The notes beneath the pieces were generated by a model. The model searched no databases. It saw nothing but the letters and a program-made list of their open reading frames with translations, and was not told the origin of the DNA. The position numbers and the translations under genes were made by a program. A stretch of DNA of 64,000 nucleotides from a virus, in the IMG/VR virus record IMGVR_UViG_3300033141_002573, positions 1-64,000 of that record; one strand, given 5' to 3'. Positions 41,719-50,960 of the stretch are shown here, piece by piece; position 1 is the first letter of the stretch; each line of letters starts with the position of its first letter.

Positions 41719-44048
41719 TACGTCAAATCCCTCCATGTAACACCAAGGTTATCGCTGTATCTAACGGCGAAATCACCATTGTGAGGTATTGTAACTACCT
41801 GAACTTCGCGCCCATCTATATCGAAACCGATGTCGCCGTTAAACTTACTCCCAACATCAGTCGGGCCAATCAACCAGGTAATATCCCCTTCCGAAGACCG
41901 ATACCCATGAACAAATTGCCATACGTTATCATTCAGCCCCACAAGCCCAAACCTATCCCCCTTGGTCCTACCTCTTATGTTGGACCAGCCTTGCTCATCG
42001 CAATGGCCCGCATACTCCCAACTTGACCCCCAGTCATAAGAGATATAAACACTATCATCGCCTATGATAATAAGCCTATGGTATCGGTCGCTCAGGAAAA
42101 CGGCATCGTTAGATTGACCAAGATCCTCGATAACAACCTCCGTAGGATCGTCCTCTCCCTTCATACTAGGGAACTGGAGCCAATTGAACGTCTTATCGTC
42201 CGCAAGCCTGACCTTAAGACGCCATGCGTCATCGTAATAGCCAAGCGTAAACCAAAATCGCGATGCGACAACATGACGAACTGTAGACCACTTCATATCT
42301 GCGGTATAATGGGCACCGATTGTTACCCCCAAATCCTCTGTCCAAGCAAAGTGAACTACATCACCACATCTCCAAGACATGTAAAGCCTTGGGGTTCCAT
42401 GTCTACCACCAAGAAACAAGTCGTCAGCGCCACTAGCAGCACATATCCTAACAGGATCGCTCCACGATAATCTCGGCCAGGGGAGCCATCGCAGCAATAT
42501 GTCATCATCGTCCAAATACAACTGGTGAAGAAGCCCAAACGACCCAAACCATATTGTTTGATGCACTGCACCATAGGTGTATCCTACAACATACTCTCTA
42601 GTGGCAAAATGCCCAACGTCATTTACGTCATTCACCGACCACCCTACACCGTAGTCCCAATAGAACGCTCTGTCGAAGAGATAACTACGAAAAATCATCT
42701 TGCTGGAACTGTGAAAGTGACCATGGACATCACTACTTAGATCCTCCACAAACTCCCAGTCAGGTTTGAGCGTAGCCCTGCGATAGAGACGAGAAACACA
42801 CGTACTATTTCTGACACGCGACCCGTTCTCCCCTGACCACCCATGGACCTGACCTCCAACGATTTTCTCTGCCGTAAAGTCATAGTGCAAACCTGGCGCG
42901 GTTGTCCATTGCCCAACCCGTACCGCCACATCCATGTTGTCACTGGTCCACCGGTTGACAGGCCTCAGATCGAAGCAATGAGGCGTTTTTAGCCAGTTGT
43001 CCTCATCATCCTTAAAGGCTGCCTCAACAGCAGATGTGTTGTAAGTAGCCTCCCAGGCATCGCAGCATCTCTCTATGAAACTCAGATAGCCAGCCAAACT
43101 CCATGCGGTGGTGAAATCGATCCCGCTCTTTGCCCCAACACGGTAATCAAAGTGACCCCCTGTAGGTTCAAACGTGTTCTTATGAGAACTATCAGGCCAG
43201 GCAATCCCCTCCAAGTATTGCCCATCCACACATGCGGATATTCCGCCACGTTTGTACTCCCAGTGCTCAAACTCCTTAAGGTAAACGTGAGGATGACCAG
43301 GTTCACGGTCCTCCTGGTCGCTTCCGCTGTCGAGGCGGAGTCTCGGTTCCCATATCCTGTAATGACCTGCCTTACTAAACAACAACCTGATAGAGTGTAC
43401 TATACGCAAAGGAACAGTCGCAGCGAGATCAACACACAACTCCTGTAGGAAATCGGTCGTCCTTATCTTCCGTTCGATAGTGGTCAATTCTCCCAAAGTA
43501 TATTTATACTCTGTCTGCCTAGTTGAATCCGTAAAGTGGTTATCCGAATGCCAGTCACTACCATAGTAGCTAATAGTAACTGTCACATCCACTTCCTTGT
43601 AATCTGCAAACAATGGGATATACAAGTATCCCCATCCCAACCATGAGTAAACAGGCTCATGGTGCCTCTCTGGATTAGATGGCGCATTGTAGTAGTAATC
43701 ATGCTGGCGTGTCATATAAGCCTGGGGAACGGGTTCAGGCGCTGTCTGCTGAGGAACATGAGTACTGAGCCTATCCACATAGTTATTAGGTAAGGTAAGA
43801 ATAATGCCCCCATTTGGCTCAGTTACCTCAAACTCGCCATCCTCATTAGGCCATGTTGCTCCAGTAACCACAGTCCAACTTGCATTAGACAGAGCAAGTC
43901 CGTATATGCCCACCTCGGTCTTGTGGACAATACTCGCAATGTCGGAAACATAGGGTGAGCAGTCACGTGACGGTTTGTCGAGCGTCCATCCCGATATGCA
44001 AATCCTCCCATCATGGTCATAGGATACTGTGCTCGTGTCTACACTCAC
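41718..44048 (-). CDS. Asp-box (sialidase-like beta-propeller) tail protein, 776 aa
   Basis: Several Asp-box repeats (S/T-x-D-x-G-x-x-W) are visible near the C-terminus: SYDWGSSWEYAG and RYSDNLGVTWRDL, with a weaker TEDLGVTIG earlier. They mark a six-bladed sialidase/BNR-type propeller. The N-terminal half is beta-rich with a coiled tryptophan-rich region. Propellers of this kind bind or cleave glycans in tail proteins. The catalytic Arg triad of true sialidases cannot be confirmed by eye. Confidence 0.7.
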   Translation of the reverse strand: MSVDTSTVSYDHDGRICISGWTLDKPSRDCSPYVSDIASIVHKTEVGIYGLALSNASWTVVTGATWPNEDGEFEVTEPNGGIILTLPNNYVDRLSTHVPQQTAPEPVPQAYMTRQHDYYYNAPSNPERHHEPVYSWLGWGYLYIPLFADYKEVDVTVTISYYGSDWHSDNHFTDSTRQTEYKYTLGELTTIERKIRTTDFLQELCVDLAATVPLRIVHSIRLLFSKAGHYRIWEPRLRLDSGSDQEDREPGHPHVYLKEFEHWEYKRGGISACVDGQYLEGIAWPDSSHKNTFEPTGGHFDYRVGAKSGIDFTTAWSLAGYLSFIERCCDAWEATYNTSAVEAAFKDDEDNWLKTPHCFDLRPVNRWTSDNMDVAVRVGQWTTAPGLHYDFTAEKIVGGQVHGWSGENGSRVRNSTCVSRLYRRATLKPDWEFVEDLSSDVHGHFHSSSKMIFRSYLFDRAFYWDYGVGWSVNDVNDVGHFATREYVVGYTYGAVHQTIWFGSFGLLHQLYLDDDDILLRWLPWPRLSWSDPVRICAASGADDLFLGGRHGTPRLYMSWRCGDVVHFAWTEDLGVTIGAHYTADMKWSTVRHVVASRFWFTLGYYDDAWRLKVRLADDKTFNWLQFPSMKGEDDPTEVVIEDLGQSNDAVFLSDRYHRLIIIGDDSVYISYDWGSSWEYAGHCDEQGWSNIRGRTKGDRFGLVGLNDNVWQFVHGYRSSEGDITWLIGPTDVGSKFNGDIGFDIDGREVQVVTIPHNGDFAVRYSDNLGVTWRDLT

Positions 44049-44299
44049 AACTTACCACTCCGCTCTACTGTGCTGTCCCGATATCGCTGCGCAAAGTGGA
44101 GAGGTTCCCACATGCCACCAATCGTCTCGCGAATATTTCGCACAGTCGTTTCCTCAAGTGGGCGCAACTTCTCCCTTAGATACAGTATTCGCCTCTGGCG
44201 TCGCCACATATACCATTCATACACAACCGACCACACAATTAAAGTTACCTCTATGACAACAATAGCCTTTAGGAACAACTGTATCTGCATCCCATACAC
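44045..44299 (-). CDS. Small membrane protein, 84 aa
   Basis: Residues 5-27 (IQLFLKAIVVIEVTLIVWSV) form one transmembrane helix, followed by a basic helix (WRRQRRILYLREKLRP). TAGGGGTGT precedes the start. It overlaps the Asp-box gene (ATGA). A membrane protein inside the tail genes could be involved in genome ejection or assembly at the membrane, which is inference. Confidence 0.6.
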   Translation of the reverse strand: MYGMQIQLFLKAIVVIEVTLIVWSVVYEWYMWRRQRRILYLREKLRPLEETTVRNIRETIGGMWEPLHFAQRYRDSTVERSGKL

Positions 44300-44301
44300 C
44301 C

Positions 44302-45546
44302 CTAGAATCCCTCAAGCTTGTGGCTACGCGCACTAGCACGGTCTATATAAAAAGCCACATCTGGTAGCAACCTACATGCCCCATCAGGTGGAGGGTCTTC
44401 ATCCCAACTATAAATCCCCCATGTGGGACGCACAGTCAAACTTTGCCACTCAGCCAATGTATGCTTGACAGTCGCCCATGCCCCGTCCGTGTATTCTTGG
44501 ACCCCGGTACAATAGATTTCGAGGTCGTTCAGGTCGGCCCCGTCCATGTCCCTGACATGAAGACCACTGAATGAGTATTCGCGGGGGGCATGTATTCTAC
44601 CCTGCCAGGCAAATCCTGCTGTATGCAACTCATCGGGTGCATACAGGCGTATCGTGGAACCCGACCCGATAACCTCCATCTTCGTTCCTAGCCACGATTC
44701 GCCTGTGCATGTCGGGTTAAGCACCTTGTGGAGTCTGCTTGCGTCTATCGGGCACTCTGTCCATGTAACATCCTCCGCCCGAACGTGGTCACCTGCTGTC
44801 GCCGAGTAATGTCCCCCAGACACCAACGTAACCGTAAGCAACGCAGAAATATTAATAGGCGTATCCGGGGTACAAGTATACTGATATGCCCCTTGTTCGG
44901 TGACAACCCTTACCGTAACAGTCTGCTCCTCCTCCATTACCCACTCGTCCTTCCCGCGCATCTCCTTAGCGTGAGTAACACCAGTCTTCTCCCCTATTGG
45001 GTGTTCGCTCACGCTTTCCTCAACGGTAGCATCTACGTCTATAGTCACTTCCCAATCATGAAAAGCGTCATCCAACTCATACCATTCGTCAATTAGCGGA
45101 GTTTCATGCCACCCACGTGCGTGTACCATCAACTTCCCATTGTGGATTTCGGGCCATAACTGAGGACCAATACCATAGTTATCAAGATGTAAGTACACAC
45201 CTGCCCCACCCCCACACCCTGTGTATCCATCTGCCGTGCTACTGCACAGGAACCTCAGCGTCGCGCTCGCACCGAAATGCCCCGGTATCTGTGTCTTCGC
45301 TGCCATCGGCCCTTCTCCGTCCTCCCACCTAAGCTCTATGCGTTCACCGTCGCTTGTCCTGAGCACCGGCCTCTCGCCGGTCGGGTCTATCGTCGCCGAG
45401 AACGTGAAAGCCGCCCCGTCCTCCTCGCCCCTCGGCACCCCGATAAGCCACTCCTGCATCCGCCGCTCGCCCGCTGGAGTCCGCGCTGCAATGATAATGC
45501 CCGTCCCCACCACCAGCACAACCAACAACGGCCACGTCTTGTTCAT
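44302..45546 (-). CDS. Membrane-anchored or secreted beta-rich protein, 414 aa
   Basis: The N-terminus (MNKTWPLLVVLVVGTGIII) is a signal anchor; the rest is beta-rich with several Cys (CSSTADGYTGCGGGAG, CTPDTP, CPID, CTGE, CTGV) suitable for disulphides. Residues 85-150 and 270-370 look like two jelly-roll domains. ATG 45546 with GGAGGAAG upstream is chosen over longer TTG/ATG options. It directly follows the promoter at 45580-45608. An extracytoplasmic place in infected cells is likely. Confidence 0.65.
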   Translation of the reverse strand: MNKTWPLLVVLVVGTGIIIAARTPAGERRMQEWLIGVPRGEEDGAAFTFSATIDPTGERPVLRTSDGERIELRWEDGEGPMAAKTQIPGHFGASATLRFLCSSTADGYTGCGGGAGVYLHLDNYGIGPQLWPEIHNGKLMVHARGWHETPLIDEWYELDDAFHDWEVTIDVDATVEESVSEHPIGEKTGVTHAKEMRGKDEWVMEEEQTVTVRVVTEQGAYQYTCTPDTPINISALLTVTLVSGGHYSATAGDHVRAEDVTWTECPIDASRLHKVLNPTCTGESWLGTKMEVIGSGSTIRLYAPDELHTAGFAWQGRIHAPREYSFSGLHVRDMDGADLNDLEIYCTGVQEYTDGAWATVKHTLAEWQSLTVRPTWGIYSWDEDPPPDGACRLLPDVAFYIDRASARSHKLEGF

Positions 45547-45579
45547 TTTTATCTTCCTCCACATACATGTTGTGAAGGA

Positions 45580-45608
45580 AGTATACCACAACAACTGCTA
45601 TTATTCAA
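45580..45608 (-). promoter_or_regulatory. Minus-strand promoter after the tape measure gene
   Basis: On the minus strand, the -35 TTGAAT (45608-45603), a 17-bp spacer and an extended -10 TGGTATACT (core 45585-45580) form a good promoter in the gap between the tape measure stop and ATG 45546. It would drive the anchored protein, tail-tip genes and sugar cassette. Confidence 0.75.
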
Positions 45609-45618
45609 GCACCATGGG

Positions 45619-48600
45619 CTACGGCCTGTGTATTGCCCGTCGCTCCGCACGTCCCTCATTGTCGAGTCGAGTTTTCACCTCAGCCTCGATGCCTTTCTCT
45701 GTGTGGACATCAACATCGATAGCCAAGCGATGTCCAGCCGCTATTGCACCAGCCGCTCCAAGGCCGGTAGCAACTGGTTCCACCCCTCTCGTAACCGTTG
45801 TAGAAAGACCGCGCCTTAACACCCATCCCATCGACCTATAACCAGCTTCCTCCCAGAGCCAATCCTCAATGGTCTTCCTCCCCAACTTCTGGACCACTCC
45901 CTTCGACACAGCCCCTGTAACCACTGTTTCACCAGCCAACCCCAACCCCGCTGTACCTAGAGATCCTGCCAACAAGGCGATGTCCGCCACCAGCTTAGCC
46001 TGTCGGGCGTCTCTCATAGCATCCTCTAATTTCCCGTGCCCAGTACGTACATTGTAAAGTGCAGTAGGGCCTGGTATCCCCGTAAAACTCTCATACGCGT
46101 ACTCCCAAATGGGCGGCTGCCTCCAAGGGCCTGTAGGGAAGGTAATCTGTGCCACTTCTTTCTCTAATTCAATATCCCTACGTCTGCGTGCCTCATCTTC
46201 CTTCTCCCATTTTGCATGAAGAACAGCTATTGCACGTTCAGCACTAGCCTCACGTTCCCCTCGTATCTGGGCCATCTCAGCACGAGCCTTTATTGTACGC
46301 TGACGCTTTGCAGCAGCCCTAAGCATTGCAAGCGTAACCGGATCCAGTTGAGGCGGACGCTTTACAGTCCAAGGAAGTTCCCGAAGATTTACGTTCTTCT
46401 CCCCGGCTGCTATCCTTAACTCTTGTTGAACACGCTCTTGAGCAAAACTAAAAGCATCCTCCGGTCTCATCCCCGATCTGATTCCACCAAGCGCGTATGC
46501 TTGGTATCTAGCAATATCAAAGGCACCTGCCCCCTTCCCAAGGGCCTTCGTAATGGATTCGCCCATCACAGCAGCCCCTCTTTCGGAGGCTCCTTCTATT
46601 TCCTCCCTCATACGACCAGCACCCGTTTCCGCTGCCTTCTCTTGCCCCTCCCAAAAAGCCCTAATGGTATCCTCGTAGCTAGGCGCTGCTCCCATTTTCC
46701 CAAGTTGGGTCTGCAATATCTTTGCGTACTCAGGACTTATCGCTTGCGCAACAGCAATCAGCCCCCCTGTCCCACCGGCAGCGGACCTCTGGCCCTTACC
46801 AGTTGCTGCCTTCCCCGCAGTCTCTATCCTATCACCAACACCCCGTAGGCTCTCACTAAACGCACGTGCGTCTTCGACCATCTTATCCTGGGCATCGTAC
46901 CAATTCTTTCTCCGTTGGTGGGCCTCGTAGAGGTCTTGCACATATTTTCGTACAGCCCTGTCAAACTCCTCATCGCTTACACCTGGACGCTTCCGAATCT
47001 GGTGTTTTACACCCTCTACGATACGACCCAGATCCTCCTTCTTCGTTCCAAATGGGATACCGGGAAACTCCCCCTCAAACATAGGCCATCCGTATTTCCT
47101 CATCCTCCGCCGTGCGGCAGCAACATCCCCCTTCCACACCTCTCTCCTAGTTAGCCATCCAGCAGCTCTGCCGATAGCAACAAGGACCTCCAATATATGG
47201 GCAGTAAGATGAAGAAGTCTAGGCATCCACTCAAAAAACTTAGCCTTCAACTTCTCCATAATACCAGGTATGCCACCCATGCTTTCAACCCAAGCCAGAA
47301 TCTTGTTCCCAATGAAAACAACAGTAGCTGTAAACGCAGCAATTATTGTTGGGAGCCTTTCGGTTATCCACTTTGCCAACTGACCCACGACATCCCATAC
47401 ACGTTTTATCATATCCGTTAGCGATGCAGCCCATGGCGCAACCTGTCTGGTCCCACCAGGCCCCTTTGGAAGAAATAGATCCCTCAGAGCAACCAGCGGA
47501 ACCTTCAAGGGATTGATAACAGCGTAGCGTATCTCGTACACCATACGCGCCCAGAGGTCCTCAATGTCGGCAGTTACAGCCGCCCACGTGTAGGACATGG
47601 CCTCCGCTGCCCCACCTACCCGCGCTTCTATCATGTTCATGATGCCACGCAGGTTCTGTGTCAGATTCTCCGCAAGCGGACTAACACGGGTTCCCGCCTT
47701 TATCCCAACAGCGCCGTACTTTATGGCCTCTTGAGGTTGGAACCCAAAACTTCTTCGGAGAACCCTAAACTGACCCCTTGCAGCGAGCATGATACCATAG
47801 ACAGCATCCTCAAGAGGACGCTTAAACGCAATGGCTAGGTCCTCGGCCACCCTCATAACTTCCCACATGACCCTTCGGTCCCTTATACCCATCACCATTG
47901 CCTTTGTAACACCCTGTCCTATTTCAACCCACGTGAACGGAAGACCCACCGCCTCCTCCATAATACGGCGCATTACCTGGGGGGCAGCCTCCTTGAAAAG
48001 CACATCCATTCTTGCCCCAAGGCTCTCCATCTCAGCGGCTGCCTCAACTATGACCTTAGTGAAACGAACGAATAGGCCTATTAGTTGCTTCACCAAACGT
48101 ATCACACGATGAACAGACTCAGTGATAAAGCGCATAATGTTCCGCGCCATGTAGAAGAACGAAACAGCCAACCAATATGCCCCAATAAACATGCTGGACA
48201 ACTTACCAATAACAGCCAGTGCCCTCCCTCCAGTTGACACAATTCCCTGAAGGAACTGGGCACCACCAGCGATTATCCCTCCGCCACGAGTACCTGATGC
48301 CTTTGCCTGCTTTGCTATACTACCGAAGAAACCAAGTCTCTTACGAAGTTCCTCGTTGTATTTCTTGTTATCCTTCAACGCTCGGTGATGTATCAGGACC
48401 ATTCTCCGCTCGTCCTCACCAATGCGTTGTGTCCGCCTTTGGTTGTCCATCAACGCACGTTGATGGATAGCGGCCATCTTCCGCTCGTCCTCCACAGCGC
48501 GTCGCGTGCGTGCCTCTTCCTCCCTCGAAGCGCGAATCCGTGCTCTTTGTATCATTTCCTCACGAGTACGCACCCGCCTAAATCTCTCGGCCTCCATAGC

Positions 48601-49071
48601 CTCGATGGCCTTCTCTGTTTCCTTGCGTATCTGCAATTCACGCTTGGCAGCCTCGCGGATGGCCCTTACACGAGCACGGTGAACCTCTTCCTCATGGCTA
48701 CGAACACGCCGGAACCTGCGGTTTTCCTCCGCCTTTTGCTCCCTTGCGATACGCTCCTCCAGCTTGTAACGAGCATCGAGGGCCTTTATCCGCTGAGTGT
48801 AGAACTCCCTCTCCCGCTTCGTCCTTTCGCGGAGAGCCTGACCATGCGCTCTGGTGATCTGCTCCTCCAAACTCCGTACTCTCTTAGCCTTTAACCTCTC
48901 AGCAGCTAAGGCTTCCTTTGCAATCCGCGCAGATGTAGACTTACCACCAGCCCTAGAAGACCTACTACCGCCACCAAGCGCGTTCTCCAATGACTGTAGC
49001 GTCCGCTTAGTTCTACGGCTCAGGTGGATGTCAATCTCGCCCCTAAGGGTTTTGACTGGACCATCAGGCAT
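45619..49071 (-). CDS. Tail tape measure protein, 1150 aa
   Basis: It sets tail length and is expelled with the genome. Residues 1-270 are a long charged coiled coil with internal repeats. Residues ~270-330 hold hydrophobic helices (MFIGAYWLAVSFFYMARNIM), further hydrophobic segments lie around 530-640, and the rest is helical with Arg-rich repeats. ATG 49071 has GGAGG 9 bases upstream and overlaps the previous gene by 8 bases. By the usual residue-to-length relation, 1150 residues imply a tail of roughly 150-200 nm, an estimate only. Confidence 0.9.
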   Translation of the reverse strand: MPDGPVKTLRGEIDIHLSRRTKRTLQSLENALGGGSRSSRAGGKSTSARIAKEALAAERLKAKRVRSLEEQITRAHGQALRERTKREREFYTQRIKALDARYKLEERIAREQKAEENRRFRRVRSHEEEVHRARVRAIREAAKRELQIRKETEKAIEAMEAERFRRVRTREEMIQRARIRASREEEARTRRAVEDERKMAAIHQRALMDNQRRTQRIGEDERRMVLIHHRALKDNKKYNEELRKRLGFFGSIAKQAKASGTRGGGIIAGGAQFLQGIVSTGGRALAVIGKLSSMFIGAYWLAVSFFYMARNIMRFITESVHRVIRLVKQLIGLFVRFTKVIVEAAAEMESLGARMDVLFKEAAPQVMRRIMEEAVGLPFTWVEIGQGVTKAMVMGIRDRRVMWEVMRVAEDLAIAFKRPLEDAVYGIMLAARGQFRVLRRSFGFQPQEAIKYGAVGIKAGTRVSPLAENLTQNLRGIMNMIEARVGGAAEAMSYTWAAVTADIEDLWARMVYEIRYAVINPLKVPLVALRDLFLPKGPGGTRQVAPWAASLTDMIKRVWDVVGQLAKWITERLPTIIAAFTATVVFIGNKILAWVESMGGIPGIMEKLKAKFFEWMPRLLHLTAHILEVLVAIGRAAGWLTRREVWKGDVAAARRRMRKYGWPMFEGEFPGIPFGTKKEDLGRIVEGVKHQIRKRPGVSDEEFDRAVRKYVQDLYEAHQRRKNWYDAQDKMVEDARAFSESLRGVGDRIETAGKAATGKGQRSAAGGTGGLIAVAQAISPEYAKILQTQLGKMGAAPSYEDTIRAFWEGQEKAAETGAGRMREEIEGASERGAAVMGESITKALGKGAGAFDIARYQAYALGGIRSGMRPEDAFSFAQERVQQELRIAAGEKNVNLRELPWTVKRPPQLDPVTLAMLRAAAKRQRTIKARAEMAQIRGEREASAERAIAVLHAKWEKEDEARRRRDIELEKEVAQITFPTGPWRQPPIWEYAYESFTGIPGPTALYNVRTGHGKLEDAMRDARQAKLVADIALLAGSLGTAGLGLAGETVVTGAVSKGVVQKLGRKTIEDWLWEEAGYRSMGWVLRRGLSTTVTRGVEPVATGLGAAGAIAAGHRLAIDVDVHTEKGIEAEVKTRLDNEGRAERRAIHRP
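48365..48890 (-). repeat. Internal coding repeats of the tape measure coiled coil
   Basis: Three copies of an RVR[S/T]xEExxxRAxxxAxRE unit (KRVRSLEEQITRAHGQALRE, RRVRSHEEEVHRARVRAIRE, RRVRTREEMIQRARIRASRE) are spaced about 50-60 residues apart. They are followed by two copies of an EDER(K/R)MxxIHxRALxDN unit. They show growth of the coiled coil by duplication. Confidence 0.75.
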
Positions 49072-49651
49072 ACCAGACCGCCTCCACAGAACGCCAGGCA
49101 ACGTTTTCGAACTCCCTGTCCATCCTACCGTAGGTCTCACTCATAAAGCGACGATGACGCGGGCTTACAAACACCCAGGGAGACCTCTCCCCAATCATGT
49201 CCATCAACCTTGATTTGCCCTCGTAGGTCCTACTTACATTAAGACTTCCAACATCGATACCTGTAGCCCACCGTATCAACTTACGCCTAGCCCAACCGGT
49301 ACGAGGGTTCCATAAGAGAACAGCGTGTGGGGTTATTCCATCATGCTTTCCCCACGGGTAGTGGAAAGGCCGTGGCCCATTCAACGACTCCTCAGGATCC
49401 ATTATCGTTGACGTGTCATCTGTATAGCCCAATACCACACGAACGCCATCGGACTCCTTCACCGTATCGAGGATACGAAAATCCCGCCGCATATCACCCT
49501 CGAACTCAGGCATCATGCCAACCATTACCCTGTACATCTGGGACCCCAGATCAACAAGTGCAGGGTATAGCTCATCAACAATCCTAGAGGGAGCGGTTGG
49601 GAGTGTCGCTATCCAATGAGCAGTTGGCGCATCCCAAATCAGGTTATCCAT
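49064..49651 (-). CDS. Tail protein between chaperones and tape measure, 195 aa
   Basis: The protein (MDNLIWDAPTAHWIATLPTA at the start) has helical and beta parts, with WVFVSPRHRRFMSETYGRMD near its end, reminiscent of minor tail or neck proteins of the HK97 gp10 type. Its stop lies inside the tape measure start. No definite family is claimed. Confidence 0.55.
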   Translation of the reverse strand: MDNLIWDAPTAHWIATLPTAPSRIVDELYPALVDLGSQMYRVMVGMMPEFEGDMRRDFRILDTVKESDGVRVVLGYTDDTSTIMDPEESLNGPRPFHYPWGKHDGITPHAVLLWNPRTGWARRKLIRWATGIDVGSLNVSRTYEGKSRLMDMIGERSPWVFVSPRHRRFMSETYGRMDREFENVAWRSVEAVWYA

Positions 49652-49916
49652 ACTTTGACCTCAGCCCCTTAGCGTCACCTTGCCAGTAGGCATTCCATAT
49701 TGCCATCTTCCACCACGGCTGTCGATTCCATGGAATGTCATCTGGGAAAACATGAAGGGCTTGTGCAACCTGTGCCTCCTCGACTCGCCTGGCAACAAAG
49801 ACAGCCATCTCCCTGTCGTATAAGGTTGGCCCATTTAACTTAGCATCGTTTGCCTTCTCTTCCGCCTCCAAAAACGCCTTCAGAGCAGCAATATCCAGTT
49901 TCCCGGTCTCGTCCAC
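49644..49916 (-). CDS. Tail assembly chaperone, downstream (frameshift) part
   Basis: The 90-residue frame from GTG 49916 (VDETGKLDIAALKAFLEAEE) has no ribosome site. Its reading frame stays open upstream to 50053, where it lies -1 to the preceding chaperone frame. This matches the gpG/gpGT layout in which the second part is made only as a frameshift fusion. The Trp-rich end (WNRQPWWKMAIWNAYWQG) resembles GT-type domains. It precedes the tape measure module, as expected. Confidence 0.7.
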   Translation of the reverse strand: MDETGKLDIAALKAFLEAEEKANDAKLNGPTLYDREMAVFVARRVEEAQVAQALHVFPDDIPWNRQPWWKMAIWNAYWQGDAKGLRSKYG

Positions 49917-49999
49917 GAAGTCCGAGTGCCTACGTTTCTGTGCAGGCTCTGGTGGTTCGCTACCCCGAAGGCGTATCTCTACAGTTAACGACAGAAAGT

Positions 50000-50557
50000 C
50001 TACACTGTCTCCTCTGCCAAGCCGGATTCCTGCTGCTCTAGCGATTCCCCCGCTTCATCAACTACCTCTTCACCCTCACCAAGCCACTCCATCGCCTTAA
50101 GCACAAACCAGGAAAGAAGAGCATAGCTGGTTCGTGGATCCTTGAAGAAGGCAATGTTTTCCGAATCTTCCTTTTTCCATTTCCAAGGCTGAAACTGGGG
50201 TGTACCATCAGAACTCGCTTGCTCTACAGGGAAACATGCGTCATTGACAACGTGCTGCCTGATCATCTCCTCAACCATCGGCATCAGACGGAACGTTCTA
50301 ACTGTTTCCTCAGTAACATCTGCTGCCCCACGCCCGCCTCGAACCTCCGTCTTAACAACATCCTGACGACCAGCACTCATTATGGCGTCCTTCTGGGCAC
50401 CACCAACCTCATTGAACCGAACGAAGTACTTCCCTCCGTCACTGATGTCCACATCCTCCCCTGTGTCTTCGTCGTAGACGGTAAGAGGATAGGGGTCAGA
50501 AACAGATACAGCAGCACGCCTAGCCATTACTCGCAACAGTTTCAGCTTGTCTGCCAT
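50000..50557 (-). CDS. Tail assembly chaperone, upstream part (gpG-like), 185 aa
   Basis: It lies between the tail tube and tape measure genes and ends in an acidic helix (EGEEVVDEAGESLEQQESG). Residues 45-100 look like a compact core. By position and frame relation, it is the first of two chaperones that coat the tape measure during tail assembly. A GGGGG run at 50051-50047 about 15 codons before its stop is the probable slip site. Confidence 0.7.
   Translation of the reverse strand: MADKLKLLRVMARRAAVSVSDPYPLTVYDEDTGEDVDISDGGKYFVRFNEVGGAQKDAIMSAGRQDVVKTEVRGGRGAADVTEETVRTFRLMPMVEEMIRQHVVNDACFPVEQASSDGTPQFQPWKWKKEDSENIAFFKDPRTSYALLSWFVLKAMEWLGEGEEVVDEAGESLEQQESGLAEETV
50047..50051 (-). other. 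Candidate -1 programmed frameshift site
   Basis: In the zero frame the codons are GCG GGG GAA. A glycyl-tRNA on GGG can slip back one base onto GGG without mismatch, after which translation continues GGA ATC GCT in the -1 frame. TGA TGA stops in that frame sit directly upstream, and it then stays open for about 45 codons into the 49644-49916 frame. Confidence 0.6.
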
Positions 50558-50580
50558 GTCAAGTCTCCTCCTTTTTGATA

Positions 50581-50928
50581 CTAAGACCGCTGACGCTGCA
50601 TCAACTCTGCACGCGCCAATCGCATCCCGTCCACAAGTTGACGCTTGCAGCGATCGTATTCCTTAGTATTGCTAACACCTAGACTGTCATCAGCCAAAGC
50701 ATTGATAGCATCGATGACTGTCGATTCAGCCCCATCATCCACGGACAGAACAAAATAACACTTTGGCTTCCCATTCATTAGCAACTCCCCAGGTGCCTTT
50801 ACTTGAAAGAGATCCACCCCTGGATAGTCGGAACACATTAGAGTGGTAGCCAGCGTCATGTCATCCGTGGTGAATATCCCAACCTCAAGTTGTTGAACAA
50901 GATCCGTATGAGCTTCGTTAGCAGCCAT
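50581..50928 (-). CDS. Small tail-region protein, DUF5659-like, 115 aa
   Basis: The pattern FTTDDMTLATTLMCSDYPGV, then a KCYFVLSV strand and a final helix resembles small phage proteins grouped as DUF5659. Its role is unknown. It sits between the tail tube and the chaperones and is presumably structural or an assembly factor. Confidence 0.6.
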   Translation of the reverse strand: MAANEAHTDLVQQLEVGIFTTDDMTLATTLMCSDYPGVDLFQVKAPGELLMNGKPKCYFVLSVDDGAESTVIDAINALADDSLGVSNTKEYDRCKRQLVDGMRLARAELMQRQRS

Positions 50929-50960
50929 ATTTGGTCTTCCTCTCTATCAATTTTGTAGTA

